Assembly (NCBI GenBank): GCA_963665925.1
Contig: OY762511.1
Location: 2,294,001-2,358,000 of the forward strand
Origin: G963665925 sp963665925
Lineage (GTDB): Bacteria > Bacillota > Clostridia > Peptostreptococcales > Acidaminobacteraceae
Length of the DNA stretch: 64,000 nucleotides
Direction of reading: 5' to 3'
Each line of letters opens with the position of its first letter. The first letter of the stretch is position 1. Made by a program: the position numbers and the translations under genes. Below are positions 1 through 7,840 of the stretch, one piece after another. The notes below the pieces were generated by a model that saw only the letters and a list, made by a program, of their open reading frames with translations, ran no database searches and was not told the DNA's origin.

Positions 1-1
1 C

Positions 2-817
2 TGTGGCGCTCTGGGCCTGAAAAGTGGTACCAAAATGTACCCGCGACATATCGGTCTCCTTGCTTCTATGGGGATCGAACGTGTCAAGGTATATGGCAAG
101 CCGGTTGTTTCAATCATCATAACCGGAGATGAAATCATTCCCCTGGGGACAGCGCTGAAGGAAGGTCAGATTTATGACATCAATTCCTATAGCCTGAAGG
201 CGCTTTGCGAAAGCTATGGCCTAGAAGTGTGCATGACTTCAATTGTTGTAGATGACTATGACGCCATGTGCAGGAAAATTGATGAATCCCTGTCCAGGTC
301 TGATGTACTTCTCATTTCAGGCGGGAGCTCGGTCGGCAAGAAGGACTATACAGTGGAGGCAGTGAAGTCGCGTGCAGGCACAGAGGTGCTTGTGCATGGT
401 CTTGCCTTTAAGCCGGGGAAGCCGACACTTATTGCCAAGCAGGCAGACAAACTCATTTTGGGTCTGCCCGGGCATCCGGTATCTTCGATTATGGTCATGG
501 ACATTGTGGGCCGCAGATTGCTCGATGGCATTTGGAACATGGCGCTGGCAAAGCGACACAGGATTCAAGCCGTTCTTACCGACGTGGTTGAACCGGCATT
601 CGAACGCGACAGCTGTCAAATGGTCCGTGTTGAAAGCCATGGAGATACTTTCCTGGCAAAACCCATTTATGGAAAGTCAGGCATGATTTCCTGGATAGGG
701 CACTCAGATGGCTATATTGTAGCGGAATACAAGGATGGACCACTCCCTAAAGGCAGTCTTGTGGAAGTATTTTTGTGGGATAATCATAGTAGTTATATCG
801 GAAATGACTGGGTGTAA
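2..817 (+). CDS. moeA: Molybdopterin molybdenumtransferase MoeA, C-terminal part (5' end outside window)
   Basis: MoeA inserts molybdate into adenylylated molybdopterin in the last step of molybdenum cofactor synthesis. The frame is open from base 2, so this is the 3' part of a longer gene; the ATG at 35 is internal. Visible are the run into the MogA-like domain (GKPVVSIIITGDEI), the pterin-binding stretch LLISGGSSVGKKDYT, then KPGKPTLIA and LGLPGHPVSS, followed by the small C-terminal MoeA barrel. All of these are family hallmarks. About 270 of the usual 400 residues are present. No terminator is evident after the stop. The next gene is a formate/nitrite channel, which suggests a link to a molybdo-enzyme such as formate dehydrogenase (inference). 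Confidence 0.9.
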   Translation, partial: CGALGLKSGTKMYPRHIGLLASMGIERVKVYGKPVVSIIITGDEIIPLGTALKEGQIYDINSYSLKALCESYGLEVCMTSIVVDDYDAMCRKIDESLSRSDVLLISGGSSVGKKDYTVEAVKSRAGTEVLVHGLAFKPGKPTLIAKQADKLILGLPGHPVSSIMVMDIVGRRLLDGIWNMALAKRHRIQAVLTDVVEPAFERDSCQMVRVESHGDTFLAKPIYGKSGMISWIGHSDGYIVAEYKDGPLPKGSLVEVFLWDNHSSYIGNDWV

Positions 818-866
818 TTGTAGAAAACTTACAATAGCTAAAAATAGGGTATTTTCAACTTATTGA

Positions 867-897
867 CGATTATTGACGTTTTGATGACGTCAAATCG
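867..897. promoter_or_regulatory. Inverted repeat, possible operator upstream of the formate/nitrite channel
   Basis: TTGACGT (873-879) faces ACGTCAA (887-893) across a 7-base loop. The arms extend outward as CGAT (867-870) and ATCG (894-897) with a 2-base bulge. The left half is part of a direct repeat, TATTGACG at 861 and 871, one helical turn apart. There is no T-run, so a protein-binding site is more likely than a terminator. The regulator is unknown. Confidence 0.35.
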
Positions 898-1011
898 TTA
901 AAAAATTAATAAATCGCCTAGAAATCTCGTAGTATTTCCGCATTGGTTTATGACGCTGTTTCCTTTAGACTGTATCATGGAATTGTAGTTTTATCATAAA
1001 GGGAGGAAACA

Positions 1012-1797
1012 ATGACTAAAAACTTACTGACTCCAGCAGAAATTACGGGTAAAATGCTGGAGGTCTCTGAGAAAAAAGCGAACAATACTTTTGGAAACAT
1101 CCTTCTGCTTGGAATCATGGCAGGCATGTTTATCGCACTTGGCAGCGTCTCGGCAACCGTGATGTGGGCGACGACTAATGATTTGGGCATATCCAAGTTC
1201 CTCGGTGCGGCAATATTTCCAGTAGGGATTATTCTTGTCGTTATTGCCGGTGCTGAGCTCTTCACTGGAAACAACCTGATTTCTCTTGGTTTTATCAACA
1301 AAAGAATTACCCTGGGTGGTCTGTTGAAAAACTGGACTGCGGTTTTCATAGGTAATTTCATCGGCTCTGTATTTATTGCTTATCTTGTTTATAAGGGACA
1401 GCTATGGGGCACGGTCGGAAATTTGAACCATATTGGTGAAAAAGCGGTTGCGGTTGCCCAGGCAAAGGCGGGGCTGACTTTCTCCGTGGCATTTTTCAGG
1501 GGCATTCTATGCAACCTGGTTGTGGCGCTTTCTGTATGGATGGCCATGGGTGCAAATACGGTTTCGGGAAAGGTGCTGACACTGTGGTTCCCGGTAACAG
1601 CATTCGTTATGGCAAGCTATGAGCACGTGGTTGCCAACATGTTCTTCATTCCTGTGGGAATCCTGCATGGTGCTGCAGTAACGTGGTCGCATATGGCAGT
1701 TACCTTCATTCCTGTGGCGCTTGGCAACATTGTCGGAGGTGGCGTGATTATTCCAGTTGCCTATCACCTGATTTATCTTAAAGGGAAAAATAAATAG
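1012..1797 (+). CDS. Formate/nitrite transporter (FNT/FocA family)
   Basis: This is a pentameric channel-type carrier for small monovalent anions such as formate or nitrite. The 261 aa length is normal for the family. The sequence shows six hydrophobic segments and FNT signatures: an N-terminal LTPAEITGKM, the first helix GIMAGMFIALG, the loop AGAELFTGNN, and FRGILCNLVVALSVWMA in the middle. The ATG at 1012 has a strong site (AGGGAGG, about 1000-1006). It stands alone between an operator-like inverted repeat and a clear terminator at 1824. The adjacent moeA gene makes formate more likely than nitrite, but residues cannot settle this by eye. Confidence 0.92.
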   Translation: MTKNLLTPAEITGKMLEVSEKKANNTFGNILLLGIMAGMFIALGSVSATVMWATTNDLGISKFLGAAIFPVGIILVVIAGAELFTGNNLISLGFINKRITLGGLLKNWTAVFIGNFIGSVFIAYLVYKGQLWGTVGNLNHIGEKAVAVAQAKAGLTFSVAFFRGILCNLVVALSVWMAMGANTVSGKVLTLWFPVTAFVMASYEHVVANMFFIPVGILHGAAVTWSHMAVTFIPVALGNIVGGGVIIPVAYHLIYLKGKNK

Positions 1798-1823
1798 TCA
1801 GCTATTCTGATGTTTAATGCTAT

Positions 1824-1867
1824 CCGCTCTGTTTGCGTACGTGATGTACGCTGTCAGAGCGGGTTTT
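1824..1867 (+). terminator. Intrinsic terminator after the FNT gene
   Basis: CCGCTCTG (1824-1831) pairs with CAGAGCGG (1855-1862), with an inner stem GCGTAC (1835-1840) / GTACGC (1846-1851), and a run of Ts follows. Confidence 0.85.
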
Positions 1868-1884
1868 TACTATACTTGGTTTTC

Positions 1885-1913
1885 TTGAATTATGTCAACC
1901 ACTCGTGTATACT
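1885..1913 (+). promoter_or_regulatory. Candidate sigma-A promoter for the murB operon
   Basis: TTGAAT (1885-1890), a 17-base spacer and TATACT (1908-1913) lie about 165 bases before the murB start. A second possible -10, TATAAT at 1967-1972, has only a weak TTACAC 19 bases upstream. Confidence 0.5.
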
Positions 1914-1968
1914 GTTAAGGTCTTTTATTTACATCAAATCGTTACACCCTTTGGGTGCAAAAACGATA

Positions 1969-2008
1969 TAATAGAAGCATTCGTTAGTTGTAATAGAAGC
2001 ATTCATTA
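1969..2008 (+). repeat. Two direct copies of an 18-base repeat in the murB leader
   Basis: TAATAGAAGCATTCGTTA (1969-1986) recurs at 1991-2008 with one difference, a 22-base period. The first copy overlaps the second candidate -10 box, so it could be a regulatory duplication or a slippage product. Confidence 0.6.
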
Positions 2009-2077
2009 ACTGAAACAGGAAATAAGCGGAAAGGACCCGAGAGGGTTCTATTTCGGCATAAGAATAAGGAGTTCAAT

Positions 2078-2989
2078 TTGATTAAGACTACAGTGAAAAT
2101 GCTACGCGAAAAACTCAGTCCAGAAATGATATATATAGATGAACCCATGAACAGACATACATCCTTTAAGATTGGGGGACCGGCAGATGTGCTGGTCATG
2201 CCGAAGTCAGTTGATGACTTGAAAGTGGTTGTGGAAACCTGTCAAGCCAATACCTGCCCAGTTCATATAGTGGGAAACTGCAGCAATCTGCTCGTAGGCG
2301 ATGATGGCGTTCGCGGTGTCGTTGTAAAGCTTTCTGAGAACTTCAGTGGTGTGGAAATAGACGGAAACAGGGTCAAGGCACAGTCTGGCATTCTCTTATC
2401 CCAGCTCTCCAGCAAAGTAGTTGAAAAATCACTGGGTGGTTTTGAGTTTGCATCGGGTATTCCCGGTACAATTGGTGGTGCGGTTTTCATGAATGCCGGT
2501 GCATATGGTGGCGAAATGAAGGATGTCGTGCGTGAGGTAACCGTTCTGACACGTCATGGGGAAGTTCTAAGCCTTTCGAATGAAGAACTTGAATTCGGGT
2601 ATAGAATGAGTGCGGTACAAAGGGAAAAACATATTGTACTAGAGGTTTTAATGGAACTTGAAGAAAAGCCGTACGGAGAAATCAAGCAGCTTATTGATGA
2701 TCTCACAGAGAAGAGAACATCAAAGCAGCCACTACATTTGCCAAGTGCGGGTTCAACTTTTAAAAGACCTGAAGGACATTTTGCAGGCAAGCTCATTGAT
2801 GACGCAGGTCTGCGTGGTGTACGCCATGGAGACGCTCAGGTTTCTGAAAAGCACTGCGGATTCATTGTGAATCGCGGGAATGCGACCAGTGCAGATGTCC
2901 TTAGACTCATTGGTCTGGTTCAAAAGGTTGTTTACGACCAGTTTGGCGTGTTGCTTGAACCCGAAGTGCGACTATTCGGGAAGGAATAG
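2078..2989 (+). CDS. murB: UDP-N-acetylenolpyruvoylglucosamine reductase MurB
   Basis: MurB is the FAD- and NADPH-dependent enzyme that reduces UDP-GlcNAc-enolpyruvate to UDP-MurNAc in peptidoglycan precursor synthesis. The 303 aa protein shows the family features of the short (type II) MurB: NRHTSFKIGGPADVLV, the FAD-binding GNCSNLLVGDDGVRG, FASGIPGTIGGAVFMNAGAYGG, YRMS, and the C-terminal LPSAGSTFKRPEG with the active-site serine. I choose the TTG at 2078 because AAGGAG (2066-2071) sits 6 bases upstream; the next ATG, 7 codons in, has no such site. It is the first gene of a tight cluster, with 2 bases to the next gene. Confidence 0.95.
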   Translation: MIKTTVKMLREKLSPEMIYIDEPMNRHTSFKIGGPADVLVMPKSVDDLKVVVETCQANTCPVHIVGNCSNLLVGDDGVRGVVVKLSENFSGVEIDGNRVKAQSGILLSQLSSKVVEKSLGGFEFASGIPGTIGGAVFMNAGAYGGEMKDVVREVTVLTRHGEVLSLSNEELEFGYRMSAVQREKHIVLEVLMELEEKPYGEIKQLIDDLTEKRTSKQPLHLPSAGSTFKRPEGHFAGKLIDDAGLRGVRHGDAQVSEKHCGFIVNRGNATSADVLRLIGLVQKVVYDQFGVLLEPEVRLFGKE

Positions 2990-2991
2990 CT

Positions 2992-3723
2992 ATGAGAATT
3001 CTTTCAGATTATCATACACATACAACATTCAGTCATGGTGAGGGCAGTATTGAAGACAATGTCATTGCTGCACGTAAGGTCGGGCTGAAAATCATCGCAA
3101 TCAGCGATCATGGTCCTGGACATATGGGATTTGGAATCAAACGGAAGAAATATGCGGAGATGCGTTCTATCATTGATGCACTCAACGAAAAATATGACGA
3201 TATTGAAATTCTGCTGGGCCTGGAAGCGAATGTGCTCGATGTCGACGGCAATTTGGATGTCGATGAGGCCCTGCTTGAAATGAATGACATATTGCTGGCT
3301 GGCTATCATTTCGGCAGCAAACCAGTCCGCTTTGTGCGGGATATGCTCCATCATGCTGGCAACTATTTCAGCAAGTACAATGGTGGAACAGAACAGCTTC
3401 GCGAGGCAAACACGGTCTCGCTGATCAATGCGATGCACAAATACCATATTGACATATTGACCCATCCGGGTGCCAAAGGCCCAATAGATATAAAACGTGT
3501 GGCACAGGCTGCTGAGAAAACCGGAACGGCGCTAGAAATCAATGCAAGCCACGGTTTTCTGACGCTTGAGCAAATCCTTGAAGTCAAGGACTACAAGATA
3601 AAATTTTCAATAAACAGCGACGCCCATCATCCAAGAGATGTAGGGAATTTCAAAAAGGCGCTGGACAGGGCACAGCAAGCTGGCCTTACAAGTGACAGGA
3701 TATTAAGTGCAGAAGCGGAATAG
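2992..3723 (+). CDS. PHP-domain phosphoesterase
   Basis: A stand-alone PHP (polymerase and histidinol phosphatase) metal-dependent phosphoesterase of 243 aa, similar to the YcdX/histidinol-phosphatase type. The metal-binding motifs are visible: DYHTHTTFSHGEG at the N-terminus, ISDHG near residue 40, LGLEANV, ILTHPG in the middle and SINSDAHHPRDVG near the C-terminus. The substrate is unknown. It follows murB by 2 bases and precedes rapZ by 9, so it is co-transcribed; this PHP gene is often found between murB and rapZ in Clostridia. Confidence 0.85.
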   Translation: MRILSDYHTHTTFSHGEGSIEDNVIAARKVGLKIIAISDHGPGHMGFGIKRKKYAEMRSIIDALNEKYDDIEILLGLEANVLDVDGNLDVDEALLEMNDILLAGYHFGSKPVRFVRDMLHHAGNYFSKYNGGTEQLREANTVSLINAMHKYHIDILTHPGAKGPIDIKRVAQAAEKTGTALEINASHGFLTLEQILEVKDYKIKFSINSDAHHPRDVGNFKKALDRAQQAGLTSDRILSAEAE

Positions 3724-3732
3724 GAGCTAATT

Positions 3733-4584
3733 ATGGAACTGGTGATCATTACAGGCATGTCCGGTGCAGGGCGAAGCCAAGCAATGAAAGTACTTGAGGA
3801 TTTCGGATATTACTGCGTGGATAATCTGCCGCCGGTGCTTATTCACCAGTTTGTCGTGCTTTGTAACCAGAATACCGAGGATATAAGAAAGCTGGCTCTT
3901 GTAACAGATATCAGGGGCGGCATCTTTTTTGAAGACTTGGAGAAGGAGCTTGAAGCTTTAAAGCATGAAGGCTATGCCTATAAGGTCATTTTTCTAGATT
4001 CTTCGGATGAGGTCCTTATAAAACGCTTCAAGGAGGCGCGTCGATCACATCCGATGAATCCGAGCGGCTCGATTGAAGACGGCATTGCAAATGAGCGCAA
4101 GCGTCTGTCAAAGCTTCGTGCCGCATCTGATACAATCATCGACACAAGCGGTTACAACCTGAGTCAGTTCAAAAATGAGATGTCCAAGATTTTTAGAGAA
4201 AATACATCGACATCCAATATGTCGATTTCAATCATGTCCTTTGGGTTCAAAAAGGGGGTTCCGCGAGACGCGGATTTTGTTTTCGATGCCCGTTTTCTTC
4301 CGAATCCTTTTTACATTGAAGAGCTTAGATCGCTTACAGGAAACGACAGTGCGGTACAGAACTATGTTATGTCTTTTGAAGAGAGTCATGCCTTTTTCAA
4401 CCAGATTTTGAGCATGGTCAATACCATTTTGCCTCTTTGCGAGCGGGAAGGACGTGCACAACTGATTATTGCCATTGGGTGCACAGGCGGACAGCACCGG
4501 TCTGTTACGCTGGCAAACAGACTGCACGGCGAACTGCAGGGCGGAACCTACACTGTTGGCATTTCTCATAGAGAGCTGCGGTAA
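3733..4584 (+). CDS. rapZ: RNase adapter / nucleotide-binding protein RapZ (YvcJ)
   Basis: RapZ/YvcJ is a P-loop protein. In Escherichia coli it directs RNase E to the GlmZ small RNA; in Bacillus the role is less clear, with nucleotide binding and an effect on competence reported. The 283 aa protein has the N-terminal P-loop GMSGAGRSQA (from residue 8), DFGYYCVDNLPP, FKEARRSHP, and the conserved C-terminal half ending in IGCTGGQHRSV and GISHREL. One oddity is that the P-loop lysine is an arginine (R14), which could weaken nucleotide binding unless this is common in the lineage. It sits in the usual place before yvcK. Confidence 0.93.
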   Translation: MELVIITGMSGAGRSQAMKVLEDFGYYCVDNLPPVLIHQFVVLCNQNTEDIRKLALVTDIRGGIFFEDLEKELEALKHEGYAYKVIFLDSSDEVLIKRFKEARRSHPMNPSGSIEDGIANERKRLSKLRAASDTIIDTSGYNLSQFKNEMSKIFRENTSTSNMSISIMSFGFKKGVPRDADFVFDARFLPNPFYIEELRSLTGNDSAVQNYVMSFEESHAFFNQILSMVNTILPLCEREGRAQLIIAIGCTGGQHRSVTLANRLHGELQGGTYTVGISHRELR

Positions 4585-4643
4585 GTGGGACCTGCATGTA
4601 AAAGAGAAGTATGCAAAATCTTATCAGATGGGGAGACTCAAAA

Positions 4644-5657
4644 ATGGATACAGATATAAAAATTGTTGCACTCGGCGGGGGGACGGGCCTGTCCATACTT
4701 TTAAGGGGTCTGAAACGCATCACATCCGAGGTGACGGCAATTGTTTCAGTCGCCGATGACGGCGGAGGCTCTGGTGTGCTCAGGGAAGACCTTGGCATGC
4801 TGCCGCCTGGAGATATAAGGAGCTGTATTTTGTCACTCGCAAATACAGAGCCCATTATGGAGGAACTGATCCGCTACAGGTTTACAGAGGGTGGTCTAAA
4901 GGGTCAGAATTTCGGAAACCTGCTGATAGCAGCCCTTGTGGGCATATCGGGAAGCTTTGAAAAGGCAGTTGAAAAGATCAGTGACATCGTTGCGATAACA
5001 GGGCGTGTCCTTCCGGTCACCCCTTCAGAAATGACCCTCCTTGCCAGGCTTGGAGATGGCACTTATGTTGAAGGTGAGTCCTACATACCTGTGAAGGTGC
5101 TTGAAACGGGTCAGCGCATTGAGTCGATATCCGTAAAGGAAAAGAACGTGAGGGCATTGCCGGATGCCATTGAGGCCATTGCAGATGCCGACGTGATTGT
5201 TCTTGGCCCTGGAAGCCTTTATACGAGCATCATTCCTAATCTTCTGGTGGAGGGGATTGTGGAGGCGATCTGCAAATCAAGCGCCAAGAAGATATACATC
5301 CCCAACATTATGACGCAGCCTGGGGAAACGGATGCCTACACGGTCGCTGAACATACGCAGGCACTCATCGATCACAGCTGCAGGAATATGGTTGACCTGC
5401 TTCTTGTCAACAATGCGGTTATTCCGGAGAAGACTCTGGAAAAATATGAAGCGGAGGGATCTGAACAGGTTCTGCTCCTTCCGGAAGATGAGGCGTTTCT
5501 CATGGATATGGGCATTGGTTACGTAGCAGATGATTTCATGCAGATTGAAAAGGGCTATGTCAAGCATGATGCTTCGAAAATCGCAGATGTGATTTTAAGT
5601 CTGGTGGACACGAAAATATACCACAAGAATATGGAACTTGACGTTCTGGCGGAATAA
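4644..5657 (+). CDS. yvcK: YvcK/CofD-like protein (gluconeogenesis factor)
   Basis: YvcK proteins bind UDP-sugars and are needed for growth on gluconeogenic carbon sources and for cell shape in Bacillus. The fold is that of CofD (2-phospholactate transferase). The signature motifs are present: GGGTGLSILLRGLK at the N-terminus, VSVADDGGGSG, LPPGDIRSCILSLA, FGNLLIAAL, and LGPGSLYTSIIPNLL. The ATG at 4644 is preferred because GGGGAG lies 8-9 bases upstream. An in-frame ATG at 4611 would add 11 residues but lacks a site. It normally continues into whiA; here an insertion sequence follows 70 bases after the stop. Confidence 0.93.
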   Translation: MDTDIKIVALGGGTGLSILLRGLKRITSEVTAIVSVADDGGGSGVLREDLGMLPPGDIRSCILSLANTEPIMEELIRYRFTEGGLKGQNFGNLLIAALVGISGSFEKAVEKISDIVAITGRVLPVTPSEMTLLARLGDGTYVEGESYIPVKVLETGQRIESISVKEKNVRALPDAIEAIADADVIVLGPGSLYTSIIPNLLVEGIVEAICKSSAKKIYIPNIMTQPGETDAYTVAEHTQALIDHSCRNMVDLLLVNNAVIPEKTLEKYEAEGSEQVLLLPEDEAFLMDMGIGYVADDFMQIEKGYVKHDASKIADVILSLVDTKIYHKNMELDVLAE

Positions 5658-5710
5658 AGAGCGGATGTTATCCGCGCCTGGTCTTTCGAAGTTTTCTACA
5701 GTCTGTCATC

Positions 5711-5729
5711 TTGTCGACTTTGTCGACAA
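5711..5729. repeat. Perfect small inverted repeat at the IS boundary
   Basis: TTGTCGAC (5711-5718) and GTCGACAA (5722-5729) face each other across TTT. A smaller one, GCGGAT (5661-5666) / ATCCGC (5670-5675), lies just after the yvcK stop. Neither has a T-run. The first overlaps the outer edge of the IS terminal repeat, so it may mark the insertion target. Confidence 0.55.
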
Positions 5730-5790
5730 TCTAAAGGGGCTGTTGCTTATAGAATCGAAGATTCTATAAGCAACGCCCCTTCTTCATGTC

Positions 5791-5828
5791 AAAAAAAGCT
5801 TACAGGCGGGTTCAAAAGAACCCGCCTG
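5791..5828. repeat. Dispersed 38-base hairpin repeat, copy 1
   Basis: An A-run, AGCTTA, then CAGGCGGGTTC (5803-5813), loop AAAA, GAACCCGCCTG (5818-5828). The same 38 bases occur in reverse orientation at 39784-39821 with only two loop differences. Read on the minus strand it is a perfect terminator (hairpin then T-run), so it may block transcription leaving the IS leftward. Confidence 0.75.
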
Positions 5829-5845
5829 AGTTGTATTATAAAGTT

Positions 5846-7444
5846 ATGTCCAGTAACAAAATAACACAAAAAAAGTATAGCAGTGAAACGGTAGAAGAAC
5901 AAGTCATTTTACCATTTGATCTAGGAAGAGTTATTCCAGAAGATGATAGTGTGCGACTGCTAAATCGAGTTCTAAAGGAGGTAGATTACAAGGAGCTGAA
6001 CTCGATGTACTCCTCATATGGGAGAAAACCAGTAGTCGAACCAAAAACTCTGTTCAAGATTATAGTATACGGATACATGAATAACATCTACTCTTCTCGA
6101 ATGCTCGAAAGGGCATGTAAAAGAGATATCAACTTCATGTGGTTGCTCGGAGAGGAAACAGTGCCTGACCATAGTACAATCAGTAGATTTAAATCGGAGA
6201 AACTCAGTGAAGTTATTGATGAACTGTTCGCTCAGTTTGTGAAAAAACTGAAAGAACTGAATGAAGTTGCCTATGAAAATATATTTATAGATGGAACGAA
6301 GATTGAGTCATCAGCTAACAAATACACTTTTGTATGGAGAAAGGCTGTCACTAAAAACGAAATGAAGCTCCAGGCAAAACTTAGAAGTAAACTTAATGAG
6401 ATTGGCTCCACTTACGGTCTTAAAGATAAAAGCTATGATGAGAAAATTGAAGTACAGCAGGTAAACGAGATTCTGAATACGCTCTATGCACAAAAGCAGG
6501 CGCAGGAAATCGAGTTTGTATCCGGAAAAGGCAAGCGAAAAACACAGCTCCAGCGAGATATAGAATCACTTGAAGAAATGCGTGACAGGCAGCTGAAATA
6601 TGATGGTTACAATGATCAGTTCGGCATGCGAAATAGCTTTTCAAAAACCGATCCCGATGCCACTTTCATGCGTATGAAAGATGATCATATGCGAAATGGT
6701 CAGCTCAAGCCAGCGTACAACATACAGATTGGTGTTGAAGGTGAATACGTTGTAGGTGTAGACGTATCAGACAAGTGTACAGATCAGCTGACTCTGTGGC
6801 CATTTCTTGAAAAAAGCGAAAAGCTTCTGGGAGCAAAATATAAGAACATCGTTGCCGATGCTGGCTATGAAAGTGAAGAGAATTACACAAGGCTTGAAGA
6901 AAACAATCAAACTTCTTACATCAAGCCAAGCAATTATGAACAGCAAAAGAAGAGAAGTTTCAAGAACAAAATCGGCAGACATGAAAATATGATTTTTGAT
7001 AGTGAAGCCAACACATATACTTGTACTGAGGGCAAAGAGCTTCACTATAAAGGGTTCAAAAAAAGAACATCAAAGTCGGGGTTTGAATCAAAGGTAAGCG
7101 TATACGAATGCGAGGATTGCAGCGCATGTCCTGTAAAATCAAAGTGTACACGAGCTGCTGGAAATAAAATTCTAGAAGTATCGCATGAGTTCGTCAGGCT
7201 TAGGAAACAGTCTCAGAAAAACATTACAACTGAGATGGGAACTATACTTAGAATGAACAGATCCATCCAAGTCGAAGGAGTCTTTGGGATTTTGAAACAG
7301 AACTATGGTTTCAGGAGATTTCTCTCAAAGGGAAAGGCGAACGTCAAAACAGAGTTCACGCTGTTATGCCTCGGTTATAACTTTAATAAGTTACATAGAA
7401 ATATCCAAACTGGCAAGAACGGTACTATTTTACATGCTCAATAA
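5846..7444 (+). CDS. IS1182-family transposase
   Basis: A DDE transposase of about 532 aa that catalyses movement of the surrounding element. The N-terminal domain has the family run ILPFDLGRVIPEDDSVRLLN, then the conserved FKIIVYGYMNNIYSSR and VPDHSTISRF. The DDE core is visible as FIDGTKIESSANKYTF (first Asp), IVADAGYESEENY (second Asp) and VEGVFGILKQNYGFRRF (Glu). A cysteine cluster (CEDCSACPVKSKC) lies before the last motif, as is normal in the family. An in-frame ATG at 5786 would add 20 residues, but those codons are made of the dispersed hairpin repeat, so I prefer the ATG at 5846. The gene appears full length. Confidence 0.9.
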   Translation: MSSNKITQKKYSSETVEEQVILPFDLGRVIPEDDSVRLLNRVLKEVDYKELNSMYSSYGRKPVVEPKTLFKIIVYGYMNNIYSSRMLERACKRDINFMWLLGEETVPDHSTISRFKSEKLSEVIDELFAQFVKKLKELNEVAYENIFIDGTKIESSANKYTFVWRKAVTKNEMKLQAKLRSKLNEIGSTYGLKDKSYDEKIEVQQVNEILNTLYAQKQAQEIEFVSGKGKRKTQLQRDIESLEEMRDRQLKYDGYNDQFGMRNSFSKTDPDATFMRMKDDHMRNGQLKPAYNIQIGVEGEYVVGVDVSDKCTDQLTLWPFLEKSEKLLGAKYKNIVADAGYESEENYTRLEENNQTSYIKPSNYEQQKKRSFKNKIGRHENMIFDSEANTYTCTEGKELHYKGFKKRTSKSGFESKVSVYECEDCSACPVKSKCTRAAGNKILEVSHEFVRLRKQSQKNITTEMGTILRMNRSIQVEGVFGILKQNYGFRRFLSKGKANVKTEFTLLCLGYNFNKLHRNIQTGKNGTILHAQ

Positions 7445-7479
7445 GTAGCGTAACAGATAAGTTTCAAAATACGTCAAGC

Positions 7480-7501
7480 GAGGGTCTGCACCCTCTTTTT
7501 G
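7480..7501 (+). terminator. Terminator of the IS1182 transposase
   Basis: GAGGGT (7480-7485), loop CTGC, ACCCTC (7490-7495), then a T-run. The remaining bases to 7655 hold only the right-end hairpin and terminal repeat of the element. Confidence 0.75.
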
Positions 7502-7768
7502 TCGTGGCACAATATGCATATCCATAATTATCCATATAGTGTATCCTCGCTCTATACCTTAAAAAACAATGGCATTCTCTCAAAAACTAAAAAAAGAGTG
7601 TCACAGAGTGACTTTCGTTAGAAAGTCATTCTGCAACAGCTCCTTTCAAATTGTCCCTTCTGAAAAGATTTCATAAAAATGTGACTTTAGACTTCAAGTA
7701 TTCTTAACAAAGTTATGATATAATGCTCTAACTGGGGAAATCACGCTGTATTAATACGTTTCGCGTGT

Positions 7769-7796
7769 TTGAAAATACTTCTTTATATGATATACT
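7769..7796 (+). promoter_or_regulatory. Promoter for Nudix-whiA-HPr
   Basis: TTGAAA (7769-7774), 16 bases, then TATACT (7791-7796) with an upstream TG, making an extended -10. Another extended -10 (TG-A-TATAAT, 7716-7724) lies further up. Both are outside the IS (7655), so the genes downstream of the insertion can still be transcribed. Confidence 0.6.
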
Positions 7797-7840
7797 AATT
7801 AGATAAAAGCATCTATGAAGCTATAAGGAAGTGAAGCCTT

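Larger units (their letters stand above)
5725..7655 (+). mobile_element. IS1182-family insertion sequence
   Basis: The element is bounded by imperfect inverted repeats. The left end, 5725-5746, reads GACAATCTAAAGGGGCTGTT and on to GC. The right end, 7633-7655 on the complement, begins GACAATTTGAAAGGAGCTGT. The core AAGGRGCTGTTGC is shared with one mismatch. Just inside each end is a strong hairpin: 5736-5779 on the left (arms meeting at GAA 5757-5759) and 7604-7633 on the right (CAGAGTGACTTTC / GAAAGTCATTCTG around GTTA). It carries one transposase gene and its own terminator (7480-7501). No convincing target-site duplication was seen. The outermost bases are my estimate. Confidence 0.8.

Noticed and set aside
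5786..5845. Upstream ATG at 5786 as the transposase start
   Set aside because: The added 20 codons consist of the dispersed hairpin repeat, are unlike the family N-terminus and have no ribosome site.
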